Below are positions 5,122 through 6,991 of a DNA stretch of 6,991 nt, piece by piece; position 1 is the first letter of the stretch, and each line of letters starts with the position of its first letter. The position numbers and the translations under genes were made by a program. Source of the DNA: CAYJRR01 sp964372275 [NCBI: uncultured bacterium] (GTDB lineage Bacteria; CAYJRR01); contig CAYJRR010000179.1 in assembly GCA_964372275.1 (NCBI GenBank), forward strand, positions 1-6,991, given 5' to 3'. Below the pieces are notes generated by a model, which was not told the origin of the DNA, ran no database searches, and was given only the letters and a program-made list of their open reading frames with translations.

Positions 5122-6876
5122 ATGACCCGACCACTTCGATTCTTCTTCGCCGCCGTTCTGTCCTGGGGGGCCGTCGGTTGCGCGCCCGACGACGAGCCTG
5201 GGACGGCCACGATCACCGAAGTGATCCCCTACTACGGCGCCACCGGCCAGCAGATCCGGGTTCTCGGCAAGGGGTTCCGCCGCGGGCCCGCGAGCGTCCT
5301 CTTCAACGGGATCAAGGCGGTCGACGTCGACGTCGTCTCCGACAAGGAGATCCGATGCATCGCCCCGGAAAGCGCGTTGGGTCCGGCCGACGTCGAAGTC
5401 TATTCGGGCGGCAACTCCGGCAGCGTCGAGCGCGGATTCATCTTCGTTTCGTCGGTCGACAACGATCCGTCCGGCGGGAGCGGCGCCAACGACGACTTCA
5501 TCAACTCGCAGACGATCGCCATGGACTTCGACTTCCGAGGCTGGATCGGCGAGGACGGGGATCTCGACATCTACCACCTCCACACCAACCAGGTGGACGG
5601 CCGGCTGTTCGTCAGCGCCACCTGGAACGCGTCCTATTCGTCCGGCGGGTTGCTGGGGCTGCAGGTCGAGTTCTTCCACGGCCCGGATCCGGTGAACGGC
5701 GAGGACGCCTACTTCGGCGGCCAGATCGCCATCGCGGGGGACGGGGGACCGGACGTGCCGGCGATCGAGGCGTGGTCCCGGTCGTTCTACTACGAGGACG
5801 GGCACGGGCCGTACATCCGCATCCGCGGCATCGGCGGGTCGAATCACGACGGATTCGACGCGCTCTACGGCTACACGCTGCACGTCCGCTTCGACCCGTT
5901 CGAGCCCGGCGACCCGCCGAACGAGCTGCCGGAACCGGCTCCCTCTCGCGATAGCTTCCGACTCGCGGGACAGGCATTCGCGCTCTCGACGTCGGAGACG
6001 CTGTCGGTCACCAACGAACACCTGCTCGACGAGGACTTCGACTGGTACCGGTTCGAGCCCGGCGCCGACGGGTGGTTGCGGTTCACGGTCTACGCCCCGG
6101 ACGCGCCCGCGTACTTCCTGGACACCAGCGGGAGCCTGACGTTGATCGAGGCCAAGCTCCACTACGGAAACATCCTCGGCGACGAGCTGGCCGGAACGGT
6201 CGATCACGCCTACGTCATCCCCGGCGCGTCGACCCAGGTCAGCGACGTTCCCGGCGCCAGCGCCGCGCGGTTCGAGGTCGAGGACGTCGAGGCGGGGCTC
6301 GCCTACCTGTTGCGCCTCCGGAACACGAACTACCCGGAGCTGACGACGATCACCACCGACACCTCGTTCGCGATGTCGTTCGACGTGGAGTACGGCGCCG
6401 GCGGGATCGAAGACGGCGACAGCCAGCCGTCGCCGGCCGATTCGGAGATCGACGCAATCGATCTTGGAAACCTCGTCCTCAACACGCCGGTCAACTACAA
6501 CGCCTATTCGTACCGCGATGGCGACGACGATTGGTTCACCTTCACCGTTCCGGTGGGTACGGTGAACCTGGTCGTCACCTGGAACGTCACCGACATCCGG
6601 ACCGAAGTCGGCGACTACGACCAGGAAGACAATCCGCTCGGCGGCGGCTGGGGGGCGCTGGTGTTCAACCAGGCGTGGTACGACGCTCCGGGGCACACGT
6701 CGTCCTTCCTCGAGACGGTCGGTGGAACGGCCTACGACTACACGGTCGGCGATGGCGTGCGTTCGGTGACGATCCCGACACCGCCGGCCGGCGACTACTG
6801 GCTCCTCCTCGACACCGTGACGGGCCTGTCGATGACCAACGACTACACCGTGACCGTCACCGCCTCGAGCACCTGA
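5122..6876 (+). CDS. Lipoprotein with one IPT/TIG domain and three PPC-like repeats
   Basis: A 584-residue predicted lipoprotein. The signal peptide MTRPLRFFFAAVLSWGAVGC ends in the lipobox AVGC with lipidated Cys20. The next residue is Ala rather than the inner-membrane retention Asp, so the outer membrane is likely by E. coli rules. Residues 29-108 form an IPT/TIG Ig-like domain (ITEVIPYYGATGQQIRVLGKGF; later IRCIAPES). Three stretches follow that resemble bacterial pre-peptidase C-terminal (PPC) beta-sandwich domains, at about 113-256, 269-424 and 437-584. Each has the same acidic-aromatic motif: DGDLDIYHLHT at 145, DEDFDWYRFEP at 303 and DGDDDWFTFTV at 466. The acidic clusters may bind Ca2+, as in some related domains. 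No protease or other catalytic domain is seen, so adhesion or surface display is more likely than enzymatic activity. The ATG at 5122 is chosen because it begins the lipoprotein signal; GGGGGG abuts it at a poor spacing. The gap to the preceding barrel gene is 38 nt with no terminator, and the next gene overlaps its stop codon. Confidence 0.92.
   Translation: MTRPLRFFFAAVLSWGAVGCAPDDEPGTATITEVIPYYGATGQQIRVLGKGFRRGPASVLFNGIKAVDVDVVSDKEIRCIAPESALGPADVEVYSGGNSGSVERGFIFVSSVDNDPSGGSGANDDFINSQTIAMDFDFRGWIGEDGDLDIYHLHTNQVDGRLFVSATWNASYSSGGLLGLQVEFFHGPDPVNGEDAYFGGQIAIAGDGGPDVPAIEAWSRSFYYEDGHGPYIRIRGIGGSNHDGFDALYGYTLHVRFDPFEPGDPPNELPEPAPSRDSFRLAGQAFALSTSETLSVTNEHLLDEDFDWYRFEPGADGWLRFTVYAPDAPAYFLDTSGSLTLIEAKLHYGNILGDELAGTVDHAYVIPGASTQVSDVPGASAARFEVEDVEAGLAYLLRLRNTNYPELTTITTDTSFAMSFDVEYGAGGIEDGDSQPSPADSEIDAIDLGNLVLNTPVNYNAYSYRDGDDDWFTFTVPVGTVNLVVTWNVTDIRTEVGDYDQEDNPLGGGWGALVFNQAWYDAPGHTSSFLETVGGTAYDYTVGDGVRSVTIPTPPAGDYWLLLDTVTGLSMTNDYTVTVTASST
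5206..5445 (+). other. IPT/TIG domain-coding segment
   Basis: Encodes lipoprotein residues 29-108. The opening (I-T-x-V-x-P-x-x-G with G-x-x-I-x-V-x-G-x-G-F) and the closing strand with A-D-V-E-V-x-x-x-G-x-S are the hallmark of IPT/TIG Ig-like folds, which are found in surface and secreted bacterial proteins and usually mediate binding or act as spacers. Confidence 0.85.
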
Positions 6877-6991
6877 TGGGCGACTCGAGCAAGTTCGATC
6901 CGTTTTCGAAGGGTCTCGAAGGGCTGCTCGGCAGGGCGGCCGAGGTCCTGGCGAAGGGGCGCGAGGAGCTGCTCAAGCAGTCGCGCATCGC
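6876..6991 (+). CDS. 5' part of a small helical protein gene, unknown function (3' truncated by window edge)
   Basis: The ATG at 6876-6878 shares its A with the TGA stop of the lipoprotein gene (TGATG), an arrangement typical of translational coupling by termination-reinitiation. Thirty-eight codons are visible before the window ends. After a polar start (MGDSSKFDPFSKGLEG) the sequence is Lys/Arg/Glu/Leu-rich and reads as an amphipathic or coiled-coil helix (RAAEVLAKGREELLKQSRI). There is no signal peptide, so the product should be cytoplasmic, unlike the two exported proteins upstream. No Shine-Dalgarno site is seen, consistent with coupling. Too little is visible to assign a family. The open frame, the overlap and the lack of stops make a real gene likely. 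Confidence 0.7.
   Translation, partial: MGDSSKFDPFSKGLEGLLGRAAEVLAKGREELLKQSRI

Noticed and set aside
3365-5134. Minus-strand open frame of 589 codons opposite the barrel gene
   Set aside because: Low-complexity Arg/Asp/Val-rich translation without motifs, antisense to a gene with a clear signal peptide.
4987-6696. Minus-strand open frame of 569 codons opposite the lipoprotein gene
   Set aside because: Shadow frame of the lipoprotein gene; the translation is dominated by Val/Arg/Asp with no recognisable domain.
6907-6922. Direct repeat TCGAAGGG in the last gene
   Set aside because: Two short copies within coding sequence, explained by similar codons (SKG / LEG); no sign of a larger repeat.

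Overview
The window is a GC-rich bacterial chromosomal segment (roughly 70% G+C by eye) from a Gram-negative organism. Three things point to an outer membrane and a sigma54-rich lifestyle: two sigma54-dependent activators (bacterial enhancer-binding proteins, bEBPs), a probable outer-membrane beta-barrel protein, and a lipoprotein with IPT/TIG and PPC-like domains. This gene mix is common in Myxococcota and other deltaproteobacterial-type lineages, but no phylogenetic marker is present, so the assignment is inference. No tRNA, rRNA, CRISPR array, transposase, integrase or phage gene is visible.

Layout. (1) Positions 1-795, plus strand: the C-terminal 264 codons of an NtrC-family bEBP. (2) A GC-rich hairpin at 815-848 separates it from a convergent minus-strand cluster. 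Read in transcription order, that cluster is a secreted 416-residue protein with Ala/Gly-rich repeats (3479-2229), an 89-residue two-helix membrane protein (2187-1918) and a short PspF-like bEBP without a sensor domain (1896-868). The gaps are only 41 and 21 nt, so these three are probably one operon. The bEBP also has its own perfect TATAAT placed 7 nt before a GTG start. (3) A 173-bp divergent intergenic region (3480-3652). (4) A plus-strand cluster: a secreted protein with a predicted C-terminal beta-barrel (3653-5083), a lipoprotein with one IPT/TIG domain and three PPC-like repeats (5122-6876), and the first 38 codons of a gene that overlaps its stop codon by one base (from 6876).

How it may work together. 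Both sides of the divergent region encode exported or envelope proteins, and regulators flank the minus-strand side. A reasonable but unproven reading is a cell-envelope locus: an exported repeat protein and a membrane hairpin co-expressed with a bEBP that must be controlled by a partner protein, opposite a surface barrel/lipoprotein pair. No gene here can be given an experimentally grounded name from sequence alone. The most unusual points are the probably leaderless bEBP start, the in-frame single TAG between the membrane mini-protein and the bEBP, the non-canonical GTFTGG loop, and the repeat structures of the two exported proteins.
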